Shown: positions 1 through 11,045 of the stretch, one piece after another
Numbering within the stretch: position 1 is the first letter of the stretch
Layout: every line of letters starts with the position of its first letter
Assembly (NCBI GenBank): GCA_037176905.1
Contig: JBBBWG010029644.1
Span: 1,551 to 48,614 of the forward strand
Length of the DNA: 47,064 bases
From: Azolla pinnata
Taxonomy: Eukaryota > Streptophyta > Polypodiopsida > Salviniales > Salviniaceae
Direction: 5' to 3'
The notes under the pieces: generated by a model
What the model saw: only the letters and a program-made list of their open reading frames with translations
Databases searched by the model: none
Told to the model about the DNA's origin: nothing
Made by a program: the position numbers and the translations under genes

Positions 1-2080
1 AGGTTACACTCAGTAAAGCCATCTAGATTGCGATATCTGATTAGAGAAGCGCCGAGTCCTTCTGGCTTTATCACTGTCGCTGCAATTGACGTATCGGCAC
101 CATGTCGGGAATCCCATCTTCTTTGTATTCACTAGATTCGATCTCTCTTTGTATGCCAAGGGCTTAGGGTTTACCAGAAGCTTTACTGCTATAGCTGGAC
201 CATGTGCCAAAACACTAGGGTCTTTTTAAGTTCCTTGGCGCAAAACTAATTTGTCCTGTCTTCCTGAGTCTTGTACATGTAGGTCTCCATCTCAAGAAGG
301 AGAGGCACAATGTAAGGTACTCGATACATTTTGTAGCTATTCCCTACTTGCCCCAATAGCACAAACCGCTTTCTCTGCCGGAGAAATCGCAATGTTAGCA
401 CTTTTCTTGTGCGAAATCTGAAGGCAATGGGGGCTTTACCAGCCTTTGAACGTGGTTTGCGTAGGCTTTTCGACAGGTGCCAGTGACACCAGAGTGCCGA
501 TCAACGCCTGCGATTATTGACCATTGTGGACCTGCTCTGATGATCTGCTTATACTTTACCGAGCCACAAGGCAATCGATATACACACTAACCCTTGCGAT
601 GAGAGCCCTCTTTTGGGTCCGATTCCTGCCTAGCATATATGGAGCCCTAGCCTTACGACAAAACTATTGAGAAGTATCTAGCTGATGTACAAATCTCAAC
701 TTTGAGTTTTGTTTGTTTTTGTTTTGGTAGAAGTTTCTTGAAGATGTACAATTTAGCATCGCCTCCGAAATTTTGAATGGCAGTTATTCGACGCTATAAC
801 TTAAATGACCCGCTTAGGTTAACTTAGATTTGAGATGTGGTCGATTGCTCTAGCAACCAAGTAGGACGAAAAAAAATATCCATTTCTTGACCTGTTGGGA
901 ACTTTCCATACTGTTGCAGGAATTAGGATCTGTGTGTGGAGCTTCTAAATGCAACGAAAATCATGTTATGCATCGTCGTAGCGTTTGGAGGAAAGTTTGT
1001 TTGCTAGAATGTTATTTTAGATGTTTCATTGGGAGAACAAAATGTTGTTGGAGATTTTCTCCTTGGACTCTTGTAAATTTTATAGCTGATGAAAGGATTT
1101 TGTTTTGAAAAACAAAAATCATACAGATAGATTGATATGGCATCTTCGGGAACGATAATTATTTATAATAAACTGTAAAGATAAGCCACTTTGGAATACA
1201 CATTACACGAGTAAACATAACGATTTCCGATCGAATTTCATGAATAGGCCACCAAAATCATCAATGTGATAAGTTCCGCGGTTTCATCAGTTCCAAAACA
1301 GGTGCTCATATGCGTATTTGTAACTTTTATGTTTTAATACTCGACGCAATTGAGAGAATTTGTTCTGAACAATTGAGAAGATTCTTGCAGAAGCTACTAG
1401 GTAGCTAATGTTTGTAGGCTAATTCTTGCAGCTACATAATCAACATGTATTTTATCATAGAAATCCAATCATGAACTCAATGAAGTTTGCATAACATGGA
1501 TCTAGTATCATGCCCATCATCTCCGATTCTCCACCAATGATGTGAACACATGCATCACATCAATATTATTGAGAATCTCCATCTTGATAACAACCGGTTT
1601 CTTTTTTAACTTTCAAGACATTCCGAACGGTAAAGCTATCTCCAATACATTTTGTGTGTGATTAAGACAAGAAAATGTAGAAGAAAAAAGCAAGAATCGC
1701 GGCATAAGATTGCATGCGTTTTGCGCCCCACATGTTTGTGCGGATCAAAATGCCCACGATGCGTCGCAATAGGCATTAAGAAATCGAAAGCCTTCGAACC
1801 ATACTTGTAGATGGGTACTAATTATTTTATGCACTGGTATACAACAGCTACCCACGGATCGATCATCGTCGATCTCGTAATTGAAAGACGCATAATCAAT
1901 TATGGGGAAGGGGATTCGTGGTAGATTTCGGGGACCTTTCTATCCATGGGTTCGACAATCGAGAGCTTGCGCCGCGTTTCGAATCAGTTGTGTTTTCAAA
2001 TCCAATATTAAGGAACATTCGGAGATTTTTGAGGAGGAATAAACATGGCGCAGTTGATGCGCATCTCGAACCTTACTCGA
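1..2080. other. No gene recognised
   Basis: I see no convincing gene here. Short open frames exist on both strands but none exceeds about 75 codons or matches a family I know. Composition is near 40% GC without long low-complexity tracts. The first 230 bases carry a frame open on both strands, which could be a fragment of older coding or organellar DNA, but I could not identify it. Confidence 0.5.
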
Positions 2081-2089
2081 TCTTAGGAT

Positions 2090-2519
2090 TTAGGGTTTAG
2101 GGTTTGGGGGGATTTTCTAAGTAGTGGGATTGGAATATCTAGTGAGAAAAAGCAGAAAAAAAAAACTAAACGTTAATTAATCAGCTAAAAAAAAATCACC
2201 TGAAAGAGCTTGATGTGTGTATATTATAGCTCTTGCTCTGATTACACTCTCCCTGATTTAGGGTTTAGGGTTTGGGGTGATTTTCTAAGTAGTGGGATAG
2301 GGAATATCTAGTGAGAAAAACAGAAGAAAAACTTACATTAATCAGCTAAAACATCACCTGATAGAGCTTAATGTGTGTATAACTATAGCTCTTGCTCTGA
2401 TGATTACACTTTTTAATTGACATTAATCAGCCACAGCATCCCCTGATAGAGCTTAATGTGTGTGTAATTATAGCTCTTGCTCTGATAATTACACTTTTTC
2501 TGATTTAGGGTTTAGGGAA
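2090..2519. repeat. Tandem repeat with telomere-like heads
   Basis: Two long units (about 2090-2256 and 2257-2409) and a shorter third (about 2410-2502) share a layout: a head of TTTAGGG-type repeats, a block with 'ctaagtagtgggat', a block 'aatcagctaaa', and a tail 'agctcttgctctga' followed by 'ttacact'. A fourth head begins near 2501. Divergence between units is modest, so the array looks fairly recent. Confidence 0.8.
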
Positions 2520-2955
2520 CTTTGGGTATTGTGATCAATGTGAGCATTACCAGTGGTGGTGGGCTGTTCCCTGACAGCTTTCCTTTTTTCTCAAAAGAAG
2601 TAGTGAAAAATAACACTCCTCCCCTGCCAATGTGAAACTTTACCACCACCACAAGAAAACACTAGAATGGAGAGGAAATGATCAGCTCCAAATCTTGAGT
2701 AAGACAAACAAGATGATCCTTGATTGATGATTGCTAATGATCCTGAATATTGTGGTAAACTTGTTGGAGTTTGATCTGATTTTGTCATATAGTTCTTTAC
2801 TTATTTCACCACCTACTGCTGCCATAATATAATACACACCTCTTTGCTTTCATCAAAGTATATACTCAATCTGCTCATTCATTCTCCATATCTATCCATT
2901 AATGATCACATCATATCTACTGGTCATGCTGATCTTTGATTGAATCATCTCTACT

Positions 2956-2964
2956 TTTATATGA
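2956..2964 (+). promoter_or_regulatory. Possible TATA box of the PI-PLC X gene
   Basis: The sequence 'tttatatga' lies about 65 bases before the start codon at 3025, a workable distance for a short 5' leader. This rests on position and motif only; no transcript start is visible. Confidence 0.3.
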
Positions 2965-3024
2965 TAGAGTCAGTCCCATCACTGGCTGATCTGACAAACA
3001 AATCTTATAATCTTCAGCTTGATT

Positions 3025-6000
3025 ATGGAAAGATTAGGCGCTAATCACATCCATAATCGCCCACTACTTCTACTCATCATCATCCTAATCAGCTGCCCCT
3101 TCGATCAACAGCTCCACTCTTCCAATGCCGCGCTGCTCTGCAAACATGGCCAATGCAAGGTGATCTCTTCTCAAAAATCTGACACAATTTGTCAGCTGCT
3201 TGTTCCATCATGCATAATTCATGTCAATCTCTGTTCTGCTTTCTGATCTCTCTCTCTTTCTTTTCTTTTCCTTTCCCGGGCCCAAGTCATTAGTTTGCCA
3301 ATTTGTCTCTAATTAGGGGATAATCAGCGCATAAATTACCGATTCGATCCCCTGGTCACCTTGCATTAAATTTTTTAAAGGCTAGAATGCATCCCGGTCC
3401 TGAATATTTATTCCACGCCCAATGACGCCCGATTGATGCATGCATCAATTAATTCTCGGTGTAATTTGGCGTAGCTATTTGGTAGATAACCCGTAGTTAG
3501 TTGGAAGATTGCAGATCAATGCCCTAATTTTCAGTAGAATTGCTGACTAAAATTAACTAATTAGTGGATCAATTAGGCTAGTCATTAAGGCCAATGGATG
3601 AATACATCGCCTATTTATATATATATATACATTAATCAAAGATCGATGAAAATTAACCAATTTATGGATTGCTGAAATTAATTACAGCTCCGCGATGTTT
3701 GCTTGAGAGACTCGGATTGCTCAAATGGGCTCTTCTGTTCCACATGTTTGTCTGATGGCGATGTTCTTCGGCGGTGCCATCGATCCAAGGCCACCAATTT
3801 GCTCACAATGGGGCATGTAATTTACTCTCGCTTTCCTGTGAATAATTGTGCTAGGGTAATTAGGAATTTAAGAGGGTAATTAAAGTTATATTTAGGTGCT
3901 CATTTTAAGTGAAGAGTTGAGTAATGTGAGGGATAATTAAGGGTTTACTAGGGTTTTGGGGCTAGAAAAGAAAGAAGAGTAAGCGTGTAAGGATGATATA
4001 GATTAAGAATTAATAAGTTATTTATCTAACTGTTTTAGGAGGCATAAGAAGGAAAGCGTTTAGGTTTAATCTAAGGCTTGGAAAATACAAAAGATCAAGC
4101 TAGTCAAGACACACGAGTGTAGGTTTATGAAAATTTAATTACATAACTACTTTAGAGCCCTAAAAAGCAAAGTGTTTGTGGTTAATTTGTGGGTTAAAAC
4201 GAATCAAGCTTATTACATGGATTAATATACATATCTAAGCATGGCGCTAAGCATTAAGAAGTGAATTAGATGATTAGTTTAGGATTCTAGGAAGTAATAG
4301 TGTTTAGGGTTAATTCTGAGGGTTAACAAAGAAGAGATTAGGCCTATGAGATGCATTAGTGTACATAAACATCGTGTGCTAATTACGAAATTCAGAACGG
4401 GATGTCGATGCCTTTCAACTACTACTCATGGCTCACAACCCACAACTCGTTTGCGATCATGGGGGAGCCATCGGAGACTGGGCAACCGAGGGCGACGTTT
4501 GAGAATCAAGAGGATAGCATCACATCGCAACTGAATGTGAGTAATCAAACGCTAATCGAGATCAGAAAAAGGTTAAATGATCGAGAATCAAGCCAATCAG
4601 CCAAGCGACATAACTTATTAATGGTCAATTGTACCCTTAAATCATTCAAATTAGCCATTACATTGGTCCAATTTTTTCATGTTTATATATATAGATATAT
4701 AGATATATATGTTTGGCTTAAAATTTTTTAATACAATTCTTGTTTATTTTACCTTTAAACCATTCAAATTAGCCTTTGGTTCGACTATTTTATGTTATAT
4801 ATACAATTAAAACTTAGATATGTTTTTTAATACGATTTTAGTTTATTTTACCTTTAAACCATTCAAATTAGCCTTTACATTGGTTCGTAAGGTTCTGTAC
4901 ATATATATATATATACCTTTCAACAGAATAACCTTCTAATGATATTGGCTTGATTACGTCGTAACATCTGCAGAATGGTGTCCGTGGACTCATGCTTGAC
5001 ATGTACGACTTCCTTGGGGACATTTGGCTCTGCCATTCCTTTGGGGGCATTTGCTACAACTTCACAGCATTCGTAACACCTTCGAACCTCCAACATCTGA
5101 ACGCTGTTTCGAACCCTTTTTTCTGTGTATGTACTGTGATCGATCATTGGACCGTGCGAGCTAACTAATTGAGCTCCACTCTTGGCATTTTGCGGCGATC
5201 GACAGCGGAGGGCGATCGAGGCGTTGCAAGAAATCGAGGCCTTTCTGGCGGCGAATCCAACAGAGGTCATCACCATCTTCATAGAGGACTATGTGAGGAC
5301 GCCGAGGGGCTTGACGAGCCTGTTCGAGAGAGCTGGCTTGTCCAAGTATCGGTTCCTGGCATCGGGCATGCCCAAAAATGGCGGCGACTGGCCAACTCTG
5401 GCGGAGATGGTGGCCAGAAACCACCGCTTGATCGTGTTCACATCTGCCCGAGCCAAGGAAGCAAGCGAGGACATCGCGTACAACTGGAACTACGTGAACG
5501 AGAATCACTGTGAGTCTTTACAGATTGGGGTTGAGGTTTTATAGGAGAGTCTCATCTATAACCCAACACTTTCCTTTCTTGCTTTTTTCTGTAAACATAT
5601 ATTTGTATTGAAAACAACATGACAATACAAAAAAACCTTTGCTATCGAAACTACTTTTAAAAGTGGCGATGTGGTAATGTCGATCTTCTAAGGTGTTGTA
5701 ATACAAAATGACATAAATCTAACTCCTCTGTAACCAAATCTTTTCTTTCTTTCTGGAGTATGACTGGGATTATGGGATTTTGCCCAATAACCCCATATTT
5801 GGCTAGACCCAGCTAAATGCAGAATCGTCCTGTTTCCAGATGGCAACGCGGGGATGCAAGCGGGCCACTGCTCCAACCGGGGGGAATCGCAGCCATTGAA
5901 CACCGCTAGCAGATCGCTGATCCTCATGAACTTCTTCCCCGATGACCCGCTTCTGCCCCAAGCTTGCCGATACAACTCCGCGCCTCTGCTGAGCATGGTT

Positions 6001-6267
6001 CCCACCTGCTACCGGGCGGCTGGGAACAGGTGGACCAATTATCTGGCGGTGGATTTCTACAAGGTTTCAACTACTGCATTTGCGATTCATTGAGTACCCA
6101 ATGCCTAACTCGATCTGTCGCTCGATCCCATAATCAGTAGTACTTGATTTTTGCAGCGGAGCGACGGCGGGGGAGCGTTTGCGGCGCTTGATGCAATAAA
6201 TGCTGGGTTGATGTGCGGTTGTGCCCCGGGCCTCGACTCATGCCAGGAGGCTTGCTTCTTGGGTTGA
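3025..6267 (+). CDS. Secreted PI-PLC X domain-containing protein (At5g67130-like)
   Basis: Seven exons: 3025-3159, 3688-3816, 4396-4536, 4974-5072, 5206-5509, 5840-6063, 6157-6267. All introns are GT-AG and the model closes in frame at 380 residues. Residues 14-24 form a hydrophobic signal peptide. A Cys-rich segment (about 40-80) precedes the PI-PLC X domain. The two histidines expected for acid-base catalysis are present: H104 in 'WLTTHNSF' and H156 in 'DIWLCHS'. Downstream blocks 'VITIFIEDYV', 'GLSKYRF' and 'LAVDFYK' follow the plant family closely, and the protein ends with a short Cys-rich tail. Family members are single-domain, bacterial-type PLC relatives that are often GPI-anchored. 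I see no strong C-terminal hydrophobic GPI signal here, so the product may be soluble. The substrate of the plant proteins is not firmly established. The first ATG in frame with the signal peptide was chosen as start. Confidence 0.92.
4625..4900. repeat. Three tandem copies of a dispersed-repeat end, in PI-PLC intron 3
   Basis: Roughly 100-base units around 4625, 4735 and 4845 each contain an 'accwttaaa-ccattcaaattagcc' block followed by AT-rich sequence. In reverse complement the last unit matches the sequence at 6357-6410, including 'aaccttacgaaccaat' and 'ggctaatttgaatgg'. They therefore belong to the dispersed family also seen at 24.4 and 39.4 kb. They sit wholly within an intron. Confidence 0.75.
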
Positions 6268-6356
6268 GAAGGATCTTGATTCTGTTTGTGCTCTCAGATT
6301 GTGATCACCTCCCGTTGTTTCCTCTTTCGTGGAAGGCTCTGATCCTCTGATACGCA

Positions 6357-6412
6357 AAACCTTACGAACCAATACAGAAGGCTAATTTGAATGGTTTAAA
6401 GGGTGGTATGCT
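6357..6412 (+). repeat. Solo end of the dispersed repeat family
   Basis: Just past the stop codon of the PI-PLC gene the sequence reads 'aaccttacgaaccaat' then 'aaggctaatttgaatgg' then 'tttaaaggg'. The same order is present (reverse strand) at 4850-4895 and (forward) at 24440-24490 and 39395-39450. Only this terminal part is recognisable here. Confidence 0.65.
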
Positions 6413-6529
6413 AATTCGAGGGAAAGGGATCGGCATCTGCAGCAGGATGCAGGAGAATCCACTAACGTTTTGAAGAAAACCCGCATCTCGAATAATTTGG
6501 TTCGAAGCTGCCTGAAACCCCTCAATATT

Positions 6530-7400
6530 CTCCAAACCCTAAACCTTAAATCGTTTCGCTAAACCCTAAAACCTTGAATCATTTCATTCGTTCATTCAAA
6601 TGAATGGCCTCAAACCCTAAAACCTTGGCGAAACCCTAACTTAATCATTCATTTACGGAGATTCATTCCACTCCGTAGTTTGTTCTCGCATGTTTAAAAA
6701 CCCTAAGCCCCTTATTCTCATCTATGCATGAACCCACAACCCTAAATCCCAAACCCTAAAACTCCTCAAATTCCTAAACCCTAAATTCCTCAATTCCTAA
6801 ACCCCTCACTTCCAAAACCCTAAATTCATCCATTCATTCAAACGAACGGCCTCAAACCCTAAACCTTGGTGAAACCCTAACTTAATCATTCATTTCACAA
6901 AGATTCATTCAACTCCGCTGCTTGTTCTCGCATGTTTAAAAACCCTAGCCCCATTCTAATGGGCTTGAAACCCAGAGCCCCCCTTATTCTCATCTATGCT
7001 TGAACCCAAAACCCTAAATCTTAAACCCTAAAACTCCTCAAATTCCAAAACCCTGAATCCAAAACCCTAAAACTCCTCAAATTCCAAAACCCTAAAACTC
7101 CTCTTTCCAAAACCCTAAATCCTAAACCCCTCAATTCCAAAACCCTAAATCCTAAACCCCTCAATTCCAAAACCCTGAATCCTAAACCCTAAATCCTAAA
7201 CCCTGAACTCCTCAATTCCTAAACCTTAAATCCTAAACCCCTCAATTCCAAAACCTTAAATCCGAAGCCCCTCAATTCCAAAACCCTAAATCCTAAACCC
7301 CTCAATTCCAAACCCCTAAATCCTAAACATCACAATTCCAAAACCCTAAATCATTTGGCTACTGATAGGATTTAGGGTTTAGAGTCTAGGGCAGTGCCAA
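6530..7400. repeat. Interstitial telomere-like (CCCTAAA) array
   Basis: About 850 bases are dominated by 'aaaccctaaa' motifs. From about 7020 they form degenerate 25-32-base units of the form 'ctcaattcc aaaaccctaaat cctaaaccc'. The first part also carries a direct duplication of about 245-base spacing (near 6590-6715 and 6835-6975), recognisable by 'gaaaccctaacttaatcatt' and 'gttctcgcatgtttaaaaac'. The array ends about 150 bases before the PPR start codon. The motif is the plant telomere repeat and also the 'telo-box' promoter element; degeneracy and flanking genes argue against a present-day chromosome end. Confidence 0.85.
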
Positions 7401-7552
7401 GGTAGTGGGATCGTAGCTGGTAATGTCGAGCTTCTTCCCCTGCTCTCTGCTTCAGATCAGCGATCCGCAACAGAGGAAATCAGAGGCCCAAGAAGAAAGA
7501 CAAGGAAGCCTTCCTTCACTGCATCAATTTCTCGTGTCATGTGCACCTGTCG

Positions 7553-9502
7553 ATGGATCAAGCCCTTCATTCCATGGAGACGGGCCTTGTGCCCATATCC
7601 CGAAATGCCGTGTATTCCCTCCTCGCCGCTTGTCAGGACAGGAACCGGGTAAGCCTCCTCCCCACCATCCGAAGGATCCGATCCCTCATGTATCAAGCGC
7701 AGCTCCAGTCCGTTTCGTCTCTCTCGGATCATCTCATCAGGTTGTTTGCTTCTTGTGGGAGCCTTGTCGAAGCGAACGATGCATTCTGGGAGATCAAAGA
7801 GCCGACCCGGTACTCTTGGAGCTCTATCATATCTTCGAACGCGAAGCTCGGAGACGGGCGTCGAGCCATGTCGATGTATTATCATGCTGTCGTGGTATCG
7901 AATGTGGAGATCAATCGGTGCATGATCATATGTGGTCTCAAAGCATGCGTAGCATCCTACTCGTATGTGGATGGTATGCTCATACATCATCAAATCCTGG
8001 AGAATGTGATGATTGAAAGTAGCTTGCAAGAAAGTGGTATGATAAGATGTAAACTAGGAGGTTCTATGAACGAAAGTTCGGGAGATAATGACGTTGTTAT
8101 CGGAAGCGCTCTCATCGATATGTATGCCAAATGTGGTACTATGAAAGAAGCCCAAGCTGTTTTCAATGGTCTCACAAACCCCAATCTCGTCTCATGGAAC
8201 ACGATGATCATTGGATTCGCCTCACAAGAGAGCCATTCTTCTCTTGCTGAAGCTCTACAACTGATGCAAAGAATGCTTCACGAAGGTATCGAACCAGATA
8301 AAACCACCATGTCGAGCATTGTCAAAGTTTGTGGCAGATTCCAAGCTCTATGTGCTGGCAAACTTATGCATGACCACATTATACAGAAGAAACTTGACAG
8401 TGATTGCATCGTAGGGTGTGCCATTGTAGATATGTACATTAAATGTGATAGCTTATCAGATGCTCGGAGAGTATTTGATGATTTACCCAATCAAGATATG
8501 GTGAAATGGAGGGCGATGATTGCTGGTTATGCTTTTCACGGACACTCTATGACTTGTTTACAGCTTTTTGAAGAAAACCATCCGAACGACACATTTTCAA
8601 GTATACTTAAAGCATGCAGCAATACAGGCTCTTTAGATCAAGGAAGGCTCATACATGACCATATCCTTAGAAGTACCATCAATACGGATATAGATGAGAT
8701 TGTTGGGAGTGCTCTTGTTAATATGTATTCAAAATGTGGAAGCTTAGAAGAAGCAAGGAAGGTGCTTTATGACTTGCCGAGACGAAATGTGGTTTGTTGG
8801 GGTGCACTAATATCTGGATATGCTCGATGTGGTTATTTCGATCATTCACAACAATGCCTTGATAAGATGCAACAAGAAGGATGTAAGCCAAATGATCTGG
8901 TGCTCTCCAGTGTCCTTACGTCTTATGCCAATGCAGGGTTGGTTGATGAAGGTCGATCCTTTTTTCATACAATGAAGGAAAGATATGGTATTTTGCCGAG
9001 ATATGAGCATTACGTTTGCATGGTAGACCTCCTTGGCCGGGCTGGACATCTTATGGAAGCTGAAGATCTCCTGCGGAAGACGAAACATACTCTGGATGGT
9101 TGGATGTCACTTCTTTCCTCATGCAAAATGCACGGTAAAGTGGACATAGCAAGGCATAGTTTTGAGCAAATTGTCCATGTCGATCCACATATGACAGCAG
9201 CCTACGAGTTAATGTCTGATATATATGAGAAAGCATGTATGTGGAAGGAAGCTGAAGCAATCCGAGCAGTTCGAAAGCATAATAACACGTGGAAGAAACC
9301 AGGCAAGGCATGGATTGAGTTAAATAGGAAGGTGTATGAATTTGTTGTGGGGGATAGAGGTATGTTACAAGACAATCAGGTTGTTGCTAAACGAAAGATT
9401 TTGAGAAGAAAGATGGATGAGGAGGGCTATCAACCTCAGGTCAGTTGGCGTGAAATAGAAAAGGAAATAAGTTGTTCAAGTCCTGACTTGATAAAAAGCT
9501 AG
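7553..9502 (+). CDS. PPR protein, PLS class with E-type C-terminus, no DYW domain
   Basis: A single uninterrupted frame of 649 codons. The first ATG in this frame is at 7553; the frame is open upstream to 7424 without an ATG. Tandem PPR motifs are clear, for example 'GSALIDMYAKCGTMKEA', 'NLVSWNTMI', 'GCAIVDMYIKC', 'GSALVNMYSKCGSLEEA' and 'NVVCWGALISGYA'. The C-terminus has the E-type pattern ('KKPGKAWIEL', 'YEFVVGD', 'MDEEGYQPQ') and then stops without the DYW deaminase. Such proteins bind organellar RNA one base per motif and often help C-to-U editing, recruiting a DYW partner when lacking their own. Target and organelle cannot be read here; an N-terminal transit peptide is plausible but not distinctive. 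Lack of introns is usual for the family. An extra upstream exon is possible. Confidence 0.93.
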   Translation: MDQALHSMETGLVPISRNAVYSLLAACQDRNRVSLLPTIRRIRSLMYQAQLQSVSSLSDHLIRLFASCGSLVEANDAFWEIKEPTRYSWSSIISSNAKLGDGRRAMSMYYHAVVVSNVEINRCMIICGLKACVASYSYVDGMLIHHQILENVMIESSLQESGMIRCKLGGSMNESSGDNDVVIGSALIDMYAKCGTMKEAQAVFNGLTNPNLVSWNTMIIGFASQESHSSLAEALQLMQRMLHEGIEPDKTTMSSIVKVCGRFQALCAGKLMHDHIIQKKLDSDCIVGCAIVDMYIKCDSLSDARRVFDDLPNQDMVKWRAMIAGYAFHGHSMTCLQLFEENHPNDTFSSILKACSNTGSLDQGRLIHDHILRSTINTDIDEIVGSALVNMYSKCGSLEEARKVLYDLPRRNVVCWGALISGYARCGYFDHSQQCLDKMQQEGCKPNDLVLSSVLTSYANAGLVDEGRSFFHTMKERYGILPRYEHYVCMVDLLGRAGHLMEAEDLLRKTKHTLDGWMSLLSSCKMHGKVDIARHSFEQIVHVDPHMTAAYELMSDIYEKACMWKEAEAIRAVRKHNNTWKKPGKAWIELNRKVYEFVVGDRGMLQDNQVVAKRKILRRKMDEEGYQPQVSWREIEKEISCSSPDLIKS

Positions 9503-10643
9503 ATTGATACCATGCCCACCAACAATCATTACAAGGCATGGAAAGAATTCGCACCACTCGCATCGGTGGGGAATTCAGAACAGGGAAAGAAGATGAAGGA
9601 AAGTTTGAAGTGAAAACCTAAGCTCTTTCACAATCATTCGGTTTTTGTTCAGTGCAGAAGACAGACGAGCTGACTTCTTGTCAATTTCTAACAGCTGGCA
9701 AGCCATGGAAAAACTTCGCAACCAGGCATGACATTCTCATGAGTTATGATTAAAGCTGTGGCACTTCCGTATGAGTTTGTCTTGGCTCTTCAATGAACAT
9801 GCAAGCAGCGCACATTCGGTTTGTGGGCAAACTCTTGGAAGCTGATACAAGAGAATGAAGAGGAAAATTTTGGAATTGCACATGCCAATTCTCACACACA
9901 AAGTGTTTATCTTGAGCATTTGCCAAACGACCTTAACAAATATTGGATTGTTGATGCTGGTGCAATACTACTAAACATTATCAATGTCAAGTTATTCTCG
10001 ATTTCCATGGGATAATTTAATGAACCTATGTTCATCCCCCTGTTATTTTGTGTTGTAAATGCACATCCAAATAATATTCATTGTACCATCTTTCAATCCA
10101 TTCCCATGCCCTGCCCGGATTAAGCTCAAATTGATGAAAAAACAGTACTCTTTTTTGTAAGAATATGATGTTTAAGAGACTTGGAGGTCCACCAAACCCG
10201 GTTCACAACTGTTGATAATACACGCTCAAATATACATTGACAAAATAGTTCCCAACTTTTTTTGTTTTGAAGAGATCCGATCTTTGTATTAAAACTAACT
10301 CAAAATTACAATCGATAAGGCAAAGGACTCACACCTCTATAGAAGTTCACAACTTAGAATTGACAAATAATTGAGAGTATAGCACATTATCTTAACGTAT
10401 AAATATTTCACTCGAGCATTATTATACCTACCATTACTACACAATATATGTTCATTTTGTTTCTTCCATGCTGGAAGGTAACATATTCCAACGTCTTGTT
10501 ATTTACAAAACGAGATAAAACTGTAGAAACTCAGCATGATTTTCTCTCAATGCACCATAATGCCCATGACGAACCTCAGTCAGGCCTAAACTATGCAGAT
10601 GTTAACATGCCCCATATGAACCTGTTCCTTTTCGCTTTCTAAA
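9503..10643. other. Intergenic, convergent 3' flanks
   Basis: AT-rich sequence between the stop of the PPR gene (+) and the stop of the BAP31-like gene (-). It must hold the 3' UTRs of both. I see no remnant of a DYW domain downstream of the PPR stop in any frame, and no repeat of note. Confidence 0.5.
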
Positions 10644-11045
10644 TCAATCTGAGCTATGTTTTTGCTTTATTTGCTTTACTTGTTGAGTAAGTTGGTCAAT
10701 TTGTACCAACATGCGTGTGATGCAATAAAGGAACCAATAAAGAAGAAGGGCCGAGATTACGAGGATAGTATTGCGTTGGGTTTTCATCAAAGATTTAGCA
10801 TGTTTTGTTTGCTCCACCAAGGTACATTCTGGGCCCATACATTTCGGCAAATGCTCAAACTTCCAGTAAATGTCCATGAGAAGGAAAAGGCAGAAAGGAA
10901 TGATTGCCATCAATGGCCGTAAGCAGCTCCTCGCAACTCCTATCATGCCTTTCCTGACTAGCTGCAATCCTGGCATCGTTATGATCAACAGAATGGCTGC
11001 CTCGGTGCCAACTGCATATGCCAGTAAAACCCACTCCAATGCCAT
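10644..11045 (-). CDS. BAP31/BAP29-like ER membrane protein (At1g48440-like)
   Basis: A 133-residue protein in one coding exon. It starts 'MALEWVLLAYAVGTEAA' and has three hydrophobic segments (about residues 3-25, 36-57 and 91-112). Between the second and third lies 'DIYWKFEH' and a short Cys-containing loop, then 'KSQRN'-like sequence ('MKTQRNTILV'). This order and length match the short plant B-cell-receptor-associated-31-like proteins, which I recall as about 130 residues. The animal relatives are ER membrane chaperones and export factors; the plant role is not well defined. No KKXX ER-retrieval tail is seen, the end being 'KQKHSSD'. On the minus strand a splice acceptor ('ttgtaacag') ends at 11063, just before the start codon, and a strong donor (CAG|GTAAGGAT) lies at 12710/12709, suggesting a 5'UTR intron of about 1.65 kb. 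Confidence 0.85.
   Translation of the reverse strand: MALEWVLLAYAVGTEAAILLIITMPGLQLVRKGMIGVARSCLRPLMAIIPFCLFLLMDIYWKFEHLPKCMGPECTLVEQTKHAKSLMKTQRNTILVISALLLYWFLYCITRMLVQIDQLTQQVKQIKQKHSSD

Noticed and set aside
3295-3600. A fourth, decayed copy of the foldback element in PI-PLC intron 1
   Set aside because: Words such as 'aatgacgcccgattgatgca' resemble the element interior, but no paired ends could be found.
6530-7400. True chromosome end
   Set aside because: The telomere repeats are degenerate, interrupted by unique sequence and flanked by genes on both sides.
7457-8029. 190-codon minus-strand frame opposite the PPR gene
   Set aside because: Antisense shadow of a clear PPR frame; no recognisable domain.
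9503-10020. DYW domain remnant downstream of the PPR stop
   Set aside because: None of the frames shows the zinc-binding HxE...CxxC pattern or the terminal DYW-like motif.
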